Shown: positions 14,696 through 24,019, counted from the first letter of the stretch. The stretch is 64,000 nucleotides of DNA from an uncultured Lachnospiraceae bacterium (GCA_910586705.1 CAJUJK010000011.1:52465-116464); one strand, 5' to 3'. Program-made: numbers and translations. Notes: generated from the letters alone by a model not told the origin.

Positions 14696-17644
14696 ATGAA
14701 ACACCAGAAAAAAACATGGCAGCCTATTGTTTACGCATTTTTGTTCCTGCTTGTCGTACTTTTGCTTTTTAATGTCTATACAGCGCTGAACAGGAACAGG
14801 ATCCAGGAGCAGAACCGGGTCTATGCGGAGGATTCCGCCAGACATACGGTGAAGCGGATCGAGAGCGAATTTAACAATGCGTTGCGACGCATTGAGAACA
14901 ATGCTTATCTGGTCAGCGCCAGCGGAGGTGCAGGGCAGGTTGACGCCAGTGTGCTGAAGGAATGGGAAGATAACACCCCCTTTGACGCCGTCCGGTTTAC
15001 CAACAGGGACGGCGTCAATCTGGCATCCAACGGAGAGACAAGCGACAGTTTGGACAGGGATTATTTTGTCAACGGAATGCGTGGGGAGAGCGGACTTGAG
15101 ACGGTGTCCGCGTCCCGGATTACAGGAAAGCCCATGATGGTGTTCTATGCGCCCGTATATGACGGGCAGGAGATTGCAGGCATGTTTCTGGGGCTGTATT
15201 TCGCGGAGGATTATCTGCGGGATATGCTTGCCACCAGCTATTTTGGTGAGCCCGCTGATGTGTTCCTGTGCGCCAAAGACGGGATGGTAGTTGCCAATTC
15301 GGGCAGCGCCACTTACGGGGATCATCTGTTTACCTCTTTGGCGGAAAAGGGTGTGATTGACGAGAAAACTGCCGCTGCGGCGCAGAAAGCGTTTGCGGAT
15401 GGCACGGACACGGCGTTTTTATGCGAGGACGGCTGCAAAACGGACAATATCTGTGTCGTGCATCTGAAGGAATATGATTATGTCCTCGTGCAGGCTTTTC
15501 CGAAAAATGTCACGCAGACCATGATCAGCAGGGCGAATATGGCAGGCGTCATGTTGGAAATCTGTCTGCTTGTCCTGTTTGCGGTCTATGTGATTTATAT
15601 GCTTTTGCGCGCGGCAGGGCGGCGCAAAGAGCTGGAAGTGGAGAATAAGCTGAGGGGCGATGTGCTCCGGGGTGTGAACATTCTCTTCGCATCGCGTTAT
15701 CTCATTGTAGATCTGGAAAATGACAGTTACAGCTATCTGACGGGAGTCGGACCGTCAAATGCCCGTATTCCGATGGAAGGCGTTTACAGTGAGGCCGCAG
15801 AGCTTCACGCGGCGGAGATTATCGGGGAGGAGGCGAAAGAGGCTTTTCGCCGGTTCTGGCAGATTGACTCTCTTAGGGAAAGCCTTGCCGATAAGGACGC
15901 GGTCGTTCACGAGTGCCACGTATCCCGACAGGGGAAAGAGGAGTGGGAGCATCTGACCGCGGTGTGTCTGGAACGGAGAGCCGGCAAGCCGGTCAGGGTT
16001 TTACATGTCCGCCAGAACGCCACGGAACAGGTGTACAGACAGCGGGAACAGACGCAGGCGCTGCAGGATGCCCTGAGGCAGGCGCAGCACGCCAATCAGG
16101 CGAAGACTACCTTCCTGTCAAATATGAGCCACGATATCCGCACGCCCATGAACGCCATTATCGGTTTTGCCACGATCGCGGCAAGTCATATGGAGCGCGC
16201 GGATCAGGTGAAGGACTGTCTGCACAAAATCCTTTCTTCCAGCAATCATCTGCTTGGTCTGATTAACGATATTCTGGATATGAGCCGCATTGAGAGCGGG
16301 AAACTGCAGATTCATAATCAGGAATGTAATATTCCCGAACTGATGCACAATCTGGTGAACATTATACAGCCGCAGATGAAGGCAAAGCAGATGGAAATGT
16401 TTATCGACACCTTTGAGGTAGTCAACGAGGACGTCATTGCGGACCCGCTGAAGCTGAACCAGATTTTCATCAATCTGATAGGCAATGCCATCAAGTATAC
16501 GCCGGCGGGCGGTGTGGTGAGTTTCCGCATTACGCAGCATACCACTTCCAGACATGGCTGGGGTGATTATGTATTTATTGTAAAAGACAACGGAATCGGC
16601 ATGTCCCAGGAGTTTGTGGAACATATCTTTGAACCCTTTGAGCGGGAGTCTACCGCCACCAGAAGCGGTATACAGGGCGCGGGGCTTGGCATGGCGATCA
16701 CAAAGAGCATCATTGATATGATGGGCGGGGAAATCACCGTGGAGAGCGAGGTCGGAAAAGGAAGCACCTTTACGGTAAGGATACCGCTGCAGCTTCAGGA
16801 TACGGAAAAAGAGGCGGAGCAGATCAAGGAGCTGGAGGGACTGCGCTCCCTTGTGGTGGACGACGACTTAAATGTCTGCGACAGCGTGAGCAAAATGTTG
16901 AAGGGTATAGGTCTGCGTTCCGAGTGGACGACGTCTGGCAGGGAGGCGATCTACCGCGCCCAGTCCGCTTATGAGGAGGGAGATCCTTACCATACATATA
17001 TCATCGACTGGCAGATGCCTGAGATCAACGGAATTGAAACGGCAAGAAAAATTCGGAGTGCAGTGGGGGAGGACACGCCCATCATTATTCTGACGGCGTA
17101 TGACTGGACGGATATCGAGGCGGAGGCGAAGGAGGCAGGCGTTACCGCGTTCTGCGCGAAGCCGCTGTTTATGTCCGACCTGAAGGCATCGCTGCTGGCG
17201 GCAAATAATAAGGACCTGAAGGCGGAAGAATCGGGGCGTGCATGGACGAAAACCGATTATAGCGGAAAGAGGCTCCTTCTTGTGGAGGATAATGAACTGA
17301 ACCGTGAAATCGCGGAGGTGATTCTCACGGAGGCAGGGTTTATGATTGAGTCGGCGCCGGACGGGACCGATGCGGTCGCAATGGTGGAAAAATCCGAAGA
17401 AAGGTACTATGACGCCGTCCTGATGGATGTGCAGATGCCGGTTATGAACGGATACGAAGCGACAAAAGCGATCCGGGCGATGCGCCGCGAGGATGTGAAA
17501 ACGCTGCCGATTATCGCCATGACTGCCAACGCCATGGAGGACGACAAGGAGGCGGCATTAAAAAGCGGCATGAACGCCCATATTGCGAAACCGCTTGATA
17601 TCGAGCTGCTGATGAGCGTATTGCGGCAGTATCTGCAGCGGTAG
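14696..17644 (+). CDS. Hybrid sensor histidine kinase with extracytoplasmic Cache-like sensor and two receiver domains
   Basis: The 982-residue membrane protein has a TM helix at about 10-27, an extracytoplasmic Cache/PDC-like sensor (about 30-275), a second TM (about 278-300), a PAS-like region (310-450), a HisKA domain with phospho-acceptor His479 (SNMSHDIRTPMNAI), an HATPase domain (about 580-700; N box INLIGNAIKYT, G boxes DNGIGM and GAGLGMAI), and two receiver domains with Asp771 (IDWQMP) and Asp911 (MDVQMP). No Hpt domain or DNA-binding output is attached, and no separate response regulator is next to it, so the output is unknown. The small-ligand sensor suggests a nutrient or signal molecule. 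It follows gpmI by 33 bp and is closed by a strong terminator. Confidence 0.93.
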   Translation: MKHQKKTWQPIVYAFLFLLVVLLLFNVYTALNRNRIQEQNRVYAEDSARHTVKRIESEFNNALRRIENNAYLVSASGGAGQVDASVLKEWEDNTPFDAVRFTNRDGVNLASNGETSDSLDRDYFVNGMRGESGLETVSASRITGKPMMVFYAPVYDGQEIAGMFLGLYFAEDYLRDMLATSYFGEPADVFLCAKDGMVVANSGSATYGDHLFTSLAEKGVIDEKTAAAAQKAFADGTDTAFLCEDGCKTDNICVVHLKEYDYVLVQAFPKNVTQTMISRANMAGVMLEICLLVLFAVYVIYMLLRAAGRRKELEVENKLRGDVLRGVNILFASRYLIVDLENDSYSYLTGVGPSNARIPMEGVYSEAAELHAAEIIGEEAKEAFRRFWQIDSLRESLADKDAVVHECHVSRQGKEEWEHLTAVCLERRAGKPVRVLHVRQNATEQVYRQREQTQALQDALRQAQHANQAKTTFLSNMSHDIRTPMNAIIGFATIAASHMERADQVKDCLHKILSSSNHLLGLINDILDMSRIESGKLQIHNQECNIPELMHNLVNIIQPQMKAKQMEMFIDTFEVVNEDVIADPLKLNQIFINLIGNAIKYTPAGGVVSFRITQHTTSRHGWGDYVFIVKDNGIGMSQEFVEHIFEPFERESTATRSGIQGAGLGMAITKSIIDMMGGEITVESEVGKGSTFTVRIPLQLQDTEKEAEQIKELEGLRSLVVDDDLNVCDSVSKMLKGIGLRSEWTTSGREAIYRAQSAYEEGDPYHTYIIDWQMPEINGIETARKIRSAVGEDTPIIILTAYDWTDIEAEAKEAGVTAFCAKPLFMSDLKASLLAANNKDLKAEESGRAWTKTDYSGKRLLLVEDNELNREIAEVILTEAGFMIESAPDGTDAVAMVEKSEERYYDAVLMDVQMPVMNGYEATKAIRAMRREDVKTLPIIAMTANAMEDDKEAALKSGMNAHIAKPLDIELLMSVLRQYLQR

Positions 17645-17688
17645 GGCGCGGCACATGGGATAAACAGGATAAAAAGGAAAAGAGACAG

Positions 17689-17725
17689 GATCGTACACGG
17701 TAGTTTTGTGTACGGTCTTTTTTTT
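17689..17725 (+). terminator. Intrinsic terminator after the hybrid kinase
   Basis: GATCGTACAC (17689-17698) pairs with GTGTACGGTC (17708-17717) with one mismatch, then eight T residues. Confidence 0.85.
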
Positions 17726-17738
17726 GGATGTGAACGTT

Positions 17739-17764
17739 GGATGCGCGGCATCCCTGGTCTGCTT
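17739..17764 (+). repeat. 25-nt interspersed hairpin element, copy 2
   Basis: GGATGC-GCG-GCATCC hairpin (17739-17753) followed by CTGGTCTGCTT, aligned with the copies at 10513 and 43091. It ends one base before the -35 box of the next promoter. Confidence 0.6.
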
Positions 17765-17765
17765 A

Positions 17766-17819
17766 TTGACAAATTTCGGCAGGCAGGTGTATACTAACTG
17801 TACCACCACAAATAGTACA
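17766..17819 (+). promoter_or_regulatory. Promoter and candidate operator of the GntR-ABC operon
   Basis: A perfect TTGACA (17766-17771), 18-bp spacer and TATACT (17790-17795). Directly downstream, TGTAC (17799-17803) and GTACA (17815-17819) form a spaced dyad where a YtrA-like repressor could bind. The dyad is short, so the operator call is tentative. Confidence 0.65.
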
Positions 17820-17841
17820 CTTGATATTGTGTGGGGCGGTC

Positions 17842-17903
17842 GAAAGAATTGCATTCTTTCAACCACGAGCTTTGTGAACAAAATGGCGGGTCCACAAAGC
17901 TCG
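17842..17903 (+). repeat. Two-hairpin leader module, copy 1
   Basis: Hairpin A: GAAAGAAT-tgc-ATTCTTTC (17842-17860), perfect. Hairpin B: CGAGCTTTGTG (17866-17876) with CACAAAGCTCG (17893-17903), perfect 11-bp stem. The same order and the joining text TTTCAA(C/T)CACGAG recur at 26431. It lies in the 5' leader of the GntR gene. Confidence 0.65.
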
Positions 17904-17938
17904 GCGTGTTGTGTGAATCTGTAGGGAAAGGAGACATT

Positions 17939-18298
17939 ATGATCATCATAGACTATAAAGATACCCGCCCGATCTATGAACAGGTCGTGGAACGATTTAA
18001 GACTTTGATTTTGAAAGGCGTCATGCAGCCGGACGAGCAGATGCCGTCTGTCCGCAATCTTGCGATGGAGCTTTCGATCAATCCCAATACGATCCAGAAG
18101 GCGTATGCGGAGCTGGAGCGGCAGGATTTCATCTACACGGTGAAGGGCAGGGGCAGTTTTGTGTCCGGCGACGGGAAACTGGTGGAGACGAGAAAGAGAG
18201 AATGTCTGGAGGAGATTCTGCGGCTCGTGAGAGAGGTGCTGGAACTTGGCATGACGAAAATGGAGCTTACTCTGGAGATTGAGAAGCTGCAGGTGTAA
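17939..18298 (+). CDS. GntR-family transcriptional regulator, YtrA subfamily
   Basis: The 119-residue protein is a short GntR regulator: winged-helix DNA-binding domain (RPIYEQVVERFKTLILKGVMQPDEQMPSVRNLAMELSINPNTIQKAYAEL split by family motifs) with a C-terminal tail of only about 45 residues. This small size is the mark of the YtrA subfamily, whose members repress adjacent ABC transporter operons, often induced by wall-active antibiotics in other Firmicutes. The ATG at 17939 has a GGAAAGGAG site. It is the first gene of a seven-gene co-directional array, 23 bp before the ATPase gene, and its leader holds the two-hairpin module. Confidence 0.93.
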   Translation: MIIIDYKDTRPIYEQVVERFKTLILKGVMQPDEQMPSVRNLAMELSINPNTIQKAYAELERQDFIYTVKGRGSFVSGDGKLVETRKRECLEEILRLVREVLELGMTKMELTLEIEKLQV

Positions 18299-18321
18299 AG
18301 CCAGGGAGAAGGAGGAGACTT

Positions 18322-19227
18322 ATGATAGAGATACATAATCTGACGAAGCAGTTTGAAGATATCAGGGCTGTTGATGAGGTCAGCGTTACCATCAAGGAAA
18401 AGACGGTGTTTGGGCTGATCGGCACAAACGGCGCGGGCAAGAGCACGGTGCTTCGCATGATAGCGGGTGTGATCAGACCCGACGAGGGCACGGTGGCTGT
18501 GGACAATATGCCTGTCTACGACAACGTGGAGGCGAAGAAACTGCTGTTTTTTATCGCGGACGAGCCTTACTTTTTTGCAAATGCCAACGCGCGGGCGATG
18601 GAGAAATATTACAGCGGCGTTTACGAGGCATTTGACAGGGAGGAATTTTATCGGTATCTGGAGAAATTTAATCTGGACAAAAACAGGAAAATCGGCACGT
18701 TTTCCAAGGGTATGAAGAAACAGCTCGCCCTGCTTTTAGGGATCTGTGCCCATACGAAATACATTCTCTGCGACGAGACGTTCGACGGGCTTGACCCGGT
18801 GATGCGGCAGGGGATCAAGTCGATCTTTGCCAAGGAGATGGAGGAGCGGGGGCTGACGCCGGTGATCGCCTCCCACAATCTGCGGGAACTGGAAGATATA
18901 TGCGACCATGTAGGTCTGCTGCATAAGGGCGGCGTGCTGCTGTCCAGAGATCTGGAGGATATGAAGTGCAATATCCAGAAAGTACAGTGTGTGTTCAGTG
19001 CGGTGGAGGACGAGCTGAAAGCGCTAAACGGGCTTGAGGTGCTTAAGAAGGAGCAGAGGGGATCCCTTTGCACGATCACGGTGCGCAGCACGAGGGAGGA
19101 AGTGGAGGCGCGGTTCGCCACGGTGGACACGATTTTTTATGAGGTGCTTCCCTTGTCCTTGGAGGAGATTTTTATCAGTGAGACGGAGGTGGTAGGCTAT
19201 GACATCAAAAAACTCATTCTGGGATAG
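18322..19227 (+). CDS. ABC transporter ATP-binding protein (YtrB-like)
   Basis: The 301-residue ATPase has Walker A GTNGAGKST (about residue 36), an ABC signature FSKGMKKQ, and Walker B ILCDETFDGLDP in which the usual Pro after DE is Thr. The H-loop His is in IASHNLRELEDI. The last 80 residues form an accessory domain seen in many ABC-2 exporters. It follows the GntR repressor by 23 bp and overlaps the permease gene by 29 bp, so the three are one transport unit. The substrate is unknown; antibiotic or lipid-related export is a family-based guess. Confidence 0.94.
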   Translation: MIEIHNLTKQFEDIRAVDEVSVTIKEKTVFGLIGTNGAGKSTVLRMIAGVIRPDEGTVAVDNMPVYDNVEAKKLLFFIADEPYFFANANARAMEKYYSGVYEAFDREEFYRYLEKFNLDKNRKIGTFSKGMKKQLALLLGICAHTKYILCDETFDGLDPVMRQGIKSIFAKEMEERGLTPVIASHNLRELEDICDHVGLLHKGGVLLSRDLEDMKCNIQKVQCVFSAVEDELKALNGLEVLKKEQRGSLCTITVRSTREEVEARFATVDTIFYEVLPLSLEEIFISETEVVGYDIKKLILG

Positions 19228-21340
19228 TTGTAAGGAAAACCATAAAAGGCGGATCTGGGTCTGGATCGTGGCGGTGCTGTCACAGCTTCTCGTCTACGGC
19301 GGCATGACGATGATCTATTTAAGCAGGATCAGAGGATTTTATGAGCAGGGGAATTTCAGAACCCCGGCGGAGTTTCAACAGGCGATGTGTCAGGCGGCGA
19401 GGGACGCGCTTGGCTTTTCCGACAATATTTATCCGATTGTCTTTGTGCTGGCTGCAGTCATAGGGATGCAGGGTTTTTCCTATCTGTTTGACAGAAGGAA
19501 AGTGGACATGTACCACAGCGTTCCCGTGTCGAAAAACAGGAGATTTGCCGTGGTCTATGTAAACGGGCTGGTGATTTATCTGACAGCCAGTCTTTCCGGG
19601 CTGGCTCTGGGCATGATCCTGTCGGCGGCTCAGGGAGCGGTGAACGGGGAAGTGATTGCCAGTGCGGGGCTTTCCTTTGTGTGGCACTTTTTCTTCTTCC
19701 TCGTCTTTTACCACATGATGATTCTCGCGGTGATGCTGACGGGAAACCGTTTTGTGACGGGCGCTCTTTTTTTGATGTTTGCGCTGTATGAGTTTTTGGT
19801 CAGCGATATGTTTGAGGGACTGAAGGGTATGTTCTTTGACACCTATTCGGTACATTTTCTGCAGGATGAACCGAAATTTTCTACGTTCTATGACTGCATT
19901 ATGAACATCTGGCAGATCAAAAACGCGCCGGATGCCGCGGCAGCGGCAAAGATTGCCATGCCTCTTGTGGCGAAATGGATCGGGATTGCGGCGGTGCTTC
20001 TGGCTCTGGGGTGGTACGCCTACAAAAAGAGACCTTCGGAGACTGCCGGCAAGGCGGTGGCACACCGCTTTTTGGAGCCGGTCCTCAAGGTGGCGGCAGC
20101 GATTCCGGCGGCATTTCTGGTGGGCAGGGTCGTATATGACACTTCCTACCAGAACGAGACGCTGCTCGTTGCCGGTATGCTTGCGGGCGGAGTGATCCTG
20201 TGCGCGGTGATGGAAGTGATCTATGATTTTGATATCAGAAGCCTGTTTAAGCATCTGTTATCCAGCGGTATTGCGTTAGCTGCCCTGTTGGCAATATTTT
20301 GCATCTTCAAATGGGACCTGTTCGGGTATGACAGTTATATTCCGGCACAAAATAAGGTGGAGAGTATTGCAATTTCAGCAGACGGATATTATGATAGCTA
20401 TTGGGACGAGAACCAGCAATATATGGAACAGAGCAAGTATGAATCGGATCATATGTTTTTAACTGATATTTCGCCTGTTCTGGAACTGGCAACGCTTGCA
20501 AAACAGACTGACCCGGAGGAGATGGAAGATAACCGCAGCGTGTATATTCTGTACCGCTTAAAGTCGGGCGCGCAGAAAGACAGGCGCATACAGGTGGACT
20601 ATGACGACCCGGCGACGGAGGAGCTGCTGAATCAGATTTTCAGAACAGACGCTTACCAGAAGGGTGTGTTTCAGGTGATGACGGATCAGAAGCTCTTAGA
20701 GGGTGTGACCCGCATCCATTACACCAACGGTCCCGCCAAAGTGGTGATCCCCGTTGAGGAGGCGGGAAGGCTTAGGGATGCATGGCTTAAGGATATGGAA
20801 CAGTTTGACTTTACGCTGGTAAGGCACAACCGTCCCTGCGGTTTTATCAACTTTGAATATAAAAATTATAACCGAAAGCAGTTCCTTGTATACGACAGCT
20901 TTGCAAATACGATTGCCGAGCTGAAAAAGCTGGAGGCATACTATCCGATGGAGCTTGACGCGGCGGATATCGAGTCGGTGTCGGTGACCTGCTACCACAA
21001 TGAGCTTGCGGAGCAGGAGGAAACAATGGACTACGGCATCCAGCCGAGGGCTGTGGCGGAGACATGGGACGCTGGTTATTCGGATTACACGGTCTCCGAA
21101 ACCTTCTATGAGGAGGAGCAGATCGCGCAGATTCTGCCCCATATCTACTGCACATGGGTCGATGCGCCCTGGAGCCGCTACAAGGATCTGGATGACAATT
21201 ATTCCGTGGAGATCGTGTTCAAGCGGGATGCGTCTTATCCCTATGAGAGGGACAGCTATTACTTTACCTACTCTTTCTACGCGGAGCAGGTGCCGGCATT
21301 TGTGGCTGAGGCGACGGCGTATACGGGCGAAGGTGAATAA
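19199..21340 (+). CDS. ABC-2 type transporter permease with large extracytoplasmic region
   Basis: The 713-residue integral membrane protein has about seven to eight hydrophobic segments in its first 380 residues (for example at 12-35, 75-92, 115-140, 160-190, 255-275, 295-315, 345-370) and then about 340 mainly hydrophilic residues. The DUF6449-like C-terminal part is typical of permeases paired with YtrA-type repressors in Clostridia; that family name is from memory. The start at 19199, with GGAGGTGG upstream, overlaps the ATPase gene by 29 bp, indicating tight translational coupling. No catalytic motifs are expected. It should form the membrane channel for the preceding ATPase. Confidence 0.88.
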   Translation: MTSKNSFWDSCKENHKRRIWVWIVAVLSQLLVYGGMTMIYLSRIRGFYEQGNFRTPAEFQQAMCQAARDALGFSDNIYPIVFVLAAVIGMQGFSYLFDRRKVDMYHSVPVSKNRRFAVVYVNGLVIYLTASLSGLALGMILSAAQGAVNGEVIASAGLSFVWHFFFFLVFYHMMILAVMLTGNRFVTGALFLMFALYEFLVSDMFEGLKGMFFDTYSVHFLQDEPKFSTFYDCIMNIWQIKNAPDAAAAAKIAMPLVAKWIGIAAVLLALGWYAYKKRPSETAGKAVAHRFLEPVLKVAAAIPAAFLVGRVVYDTSYQNETLLVAGMLAGGVILCAVMEVIYDFDIRSLFKHLLSSGIALAALLAIFCIFKWDLFGYDSYIPAQNKVESIAISADGYYDSYWDENQQYMEQSKYESDHMFLTDISPVLELATLAKQTDPEEMEDNRSVYILYRLKSGAQKDRRIQVDYDDPATEELLNQIFRTDAYQKGVFQVMTDQKLLEGVTRIHYTNGPAKVVIPVEEAGRLRDAWLKDMEQFDFTLVRHNRPCGFINFEYKNYNRKQFLVYDSFANTIAELKKLEAYYPMELDAADIESVSVTCYHNELAEQEETMDYGIQPRAVAETWDAGYSDYTVSETFYEEEQIAQILPHIYCTWVDAPWSRYKDLDDNYSVEIVFKRDASYPYERDSYYFTYSFYAEQVPAFVAEATAYTGEGE

Positions 21341-21355
21341 GGAAAGGAAACAGAC

Positions 21356-22099
21356 GTGGGCGATAACAGGTGGGATGAGCCTGTGATACAGGTGAAAGAT
21401 CTCTATAAGGTATACCGGGTTGGGGAGGAGCGGGTGCGCGCCTTAAACGGCGTCAGCTTCTCCATCAGGCGGGGGTGCTTCTGCTCCATCGTGGGCGCTT
21501 CCGGCTCCGGCAAGTCCACGCTGCTCAATATGCTGGCGGGACTGGAAAAACCGACCAAGGGCGAGATTGTGATCGCGGGGGAACACATGGAGAACAAGAC
21601 GGAGAACCAGCTTGTTGCCTTCCGCAGGGAGCACATCGGTTTTATTTTCCAGTCTTTTAATCTGATGGGTACCATGAACGCCATAGAGAATGTGGCGATG
21701 CCCCTGACTTTTCAGGGTATGGATAAGAAGAGCCGGAACAAAAAGGCGGAGGAGATGCTGGATCTGGTGGGTCTGACCAAACATAAAAGACACCGCCCCA
21801 ACCAGATGTCCGGCGGACAGCAGCAGCGCGTGGGCGTGGCGAGGGCGCTGGTGGTGGAGCCGGAGATCATCTTTGCGGACGAGCCGACGGGAAACCTTGA
21901 CTCCAACACCTCCGTTGAAGTTATGAATCTGATGAAGCGGGTGGTACGGGAGAAAAACCAGACGCTGGTGATGGTGACCCACGACAATTATCTGGCGGGT
22001 TTTGCGGATATCGTGATACGGATCCGGGATGGAAAAATTCTGGAGATCAGCGAGCGGGACGGGCAGGACGTGCCGGAGGAGATCTCGGCGCAGACGTAA
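21356..22099 (+). CDS. ABC transporter ATP-binding protein (MacB/LolD type)
   Basis: This 247-residue ATPase starts with GTG preceded by GGAAAGGAAA. It has Walker A GASGSGKST, Q-loop IFQSFNLM, signature MSGGQQQR, Walker B IIFADEPTGNLD and the H-loop VTHD. The sequence pattern is that of the MacB/LolD/FtsE group, which power mechanotransmission-type permeases of the FtsX fold. The partner permease is two genes downstream at 24020, with a CARDB-type exported protein between. It follows the first permease by 15 bp, so two distinct ABC systems share one operon. Confidence 0.95.
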   Translation: MGDNRWDEPVIQVKDLYKVYRVGEERVRALNGVSFSIRRGCFCSIVGASGSGKSTLLNMLAGLEKPTKGEIVIAGEHMENKTENQLVAFRREHIGFIFQSFNLMGTMNAIENVAMPLTFQGMDKKSRNKKAEEMLDLVGLTKHKRHRPNQMSGGQQQRVGVARALVVEPEIIFADEPTGNLDSNTSVEVMNLMKRVVREKNQTLVMVTHDNYLAGFADIVIRIRDGKILEISERDGQDVPEEISAQT

Positions 22100-22195
22100 A
22101 AGGCGCGCGGGTTTCACGGGGAGAAAACAGGCGGTGGAAGGCTTTTGAAATACAGAGTGGGATGGATGCGTTTTGAAATCGGAAGGGCAGGAGAG

Positions 22196-23983
22196 ATGAG
22201 AGAGAAAATGGGAAGTCGTGGGAAAACAGTGAGGCGTCTGGCAGGCGGATTGGCGTGCCTGCTTTTTGCGTTAACCGTGTCTGGACAGACAGGATTGTGG
22301 AATGCAGCGCCGGTAGCGTATGCGGAGGAAAATAACGAGAGCGTCAGCGAGAACGAGATCAAGTATGTGGAGAGAAGCTCCGACCGGGTGATCACGGATG
22401 ACGACCGTTTTGACGCCGACGAGGACCTGCTCTACTACATGCAGAGTCTGGAGGTGAAGTATCATCTGGACGAGAAGGTGATGGAGAGCCTGCACAAAGT
22501 GTTTGACAGTGCGGTCTACTATATCGCCAACACGGAGATGTCCCTAACGGAAATGTGGGCCTATGTCAATTCTGTGAAATCTTCCATGGAGTCTGCGGCG
22601 ACAACGAAACTGAGCCAGACCACCAGCGAATTTATACAGGTGGCGGACAACTGGCAGACGCCTGTTGTGAGCTACGGGCAGGGCGTATCCATCGTGCTGC
22701 CTATCGTCAATTTCGGGACCGAGGAATTAAACAACCTGATCGTGGAGCCTGTGATTTCCACGCTGGTGACAGAGTGGCCCTTCGAGCCGGATGCGACCAA
22801 TTATCTCCAGACCGAGCCGTACATTCCCGGCTGTCAGACGAAAGAGGCGGCGATGGAGAACCGCAGGGAGTTTACTTTCCATTTTAAGACAAGAAGCGAC
22901 GTGATGACGGGGTATTATCCGTTAAAGTTTCACATATCCTACACAAAGGCGGGGGTTCGCAGCGAAGAACCGGCGGAGCTTACGGTATTTGTAAAGACCA
23001 TCGGCAAGCCCGGCAGCGGCATTATCGGCGGCAACGGGCAGGAGACGTCCGGCTCCAAGCCCCGTATCGTAGTGACGGGCTTTGAGACGAATCCGGCGAA
23101 GGTTTTCGCGGGGGAAACCTTCACCCTGACCATCCATGTTAAGAATACCTCCAAGGATACGACGGTGACCAATGTGCTGTTCGATATGCAGGCGGCGCAG
23201 GAGGGGGAGGACAAGACGAACACATACTCCGCCTTTCTGCCGACGTCGGGGTCAAGCTCTGTCTACATGGAGAAAATCGCCCCGGATACCTCGGCGGATA
23301 TCGAGATTGAGATGACGGCGAAGGCGGATCTGGCGCAGAAGCCTTATGTGCTGGATGTCAACATGAAGTACGACGCGGCGACGGTTTTTGACCTGACGGA
23401 CAAGGCAAGCGTGTCGATCCCGATTTTGCAGGAGAGCCGCTTTGACACGAGCATCCCGGAAGTGGTGCCCGACAATATCGAGGTGGGTTCCCAGTCCAAC
23501 GTGATGTTCAGCATTTACAATACGGGAAAGACGACCCTCTACAATGTGCAGGTGAAGTTTATCGCGGATTCCATCGCGGAGGCGTCGGCTTTTGTGGGCA
23601 ACCTCCAGTCCGGCAACACGGGAAATGTGGATGTGATGCTGACCGGCGCGGCTGCCACGATGGACGACGGCACTGTGAAGCTGGAAATTTCCTACGAGGA
23701 CGACGCGGGCAACGTGACCACGTCGGAGAAGGAGATCACCCTGTTTGTAAACGAGTCCATGATGGACGACATGATGATGGGTGATGATATGATGATGGGC
23801 GACGACATGATGATGGAAGGCGAAGGGGGCGGTAAGCCCAAGACAGGGATCATCGTTGGCGGCGTCTCCGGGGCTGTCGTTCTGGTGGGAGCAGGGCTTG
23901 GCGTATTCCTTAAGCTTCGCAGAAAGAAAAAGGCGGCTCTTCTGGAGGCGCAGGAACTGGCGGATCTGGAGAAGGATTTGTAA
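22196..23983 (+). CDS. Exported CARDB-like membrane-anchored protein with Met/Asp-rich juxtamembrane repeats
   Basis: The 595-residue protein has a signal peptide (hydrophobic core about 15-33, likely cut near VAYAEE), a helical region, then two or more immunoglobulin-like CARDB/NEW3-type domains (about 140-250, 290-400, 410-530), a Met/Asp-rich segment made of MMMGDD repeats (about 533-553), one TM helix (about 560-582) and a short basic cytoplasmic tail. It sits between a MacB-type ATPase and MacB-type permease, the place of an adaptor such as MacA in Gram-negative systems, so it may be the extracellular partner of that transporter. The start is uncertain: an in-frame TTG at 22145 exists, but the ATG at 22196 has an AGGAGAG site and gives a better signal peptide. 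Confidence 0.82.
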   Translation: MREKMGSRGKTVRRLAGGLACLLFALTVSGQTGLWNAAPVAYAEENNESVSENEIKYVERSSDRVITDDDRFDADEDLLYYMQSLEVKYHLDEKVMESLHKVFDSAVYYIANTEMSLTEMWAYVNSVKSSMESAATTKLSQTTSEFIQVADNWQTPVVSYGQGVSIVLPIVNFGTEELNNLIVEPVISTLVTEWPFEPDATNYLQTEPYIPGCQTKEAAMENRREFTFHFKTRSDVMTGYYPLKFHISYTKAGVRSEEPAELTVFVKTIGKPGSGIIGGNGQETSGSKPRIVVTGFETNPAKVFAGETFTLTIHVKNTSKDTTVTNVLFDMQAAQEGEDKTNTYSAFLPTSGSSSVYMEKIAPDTSADIEIEMTAKADLAQKPYVLDVNMKYDAATVFDLTDKASVSIPILQESRFDTSIPEVVPDNIEVGSQSNVMFSIYNTGKTTLYNVQVKFIADSIAEASAFVGNLQSGNTGNVDVMLTGAAATMDDGTVKLEISYEDDAGNVTTSEKEITLFVNESMMDDMMMGDDMMMGDDMMMEGEGGGKPKTGIIVGGVSGAVVLVGAGLGVFLKLRRKKKAALLEAQELADLEKDL

Positions 23984-24002
23984 TACCAGTTCAGCCAGAC
24001 CG
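23983..24002 (+). repeat. 20-nt interspersed sequence, copy 1
   Basis: ATACCAGTTCAGCCAGACCG, beginning at the last base of the CARDB gene stop codon. The identical sequence occurs in inverted orientation at 46875-46894, just after secDF. Confidence 0.6.
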
Positions 24003-24019
24003 TAAGAAAGGTAACAATA

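Noticed and set aside
14225..15325. 366-codon minus-strand frame across gpmI and the kinase start
   Set aside because: It spans two genes of certain identity on the other strand and shows no family motif.
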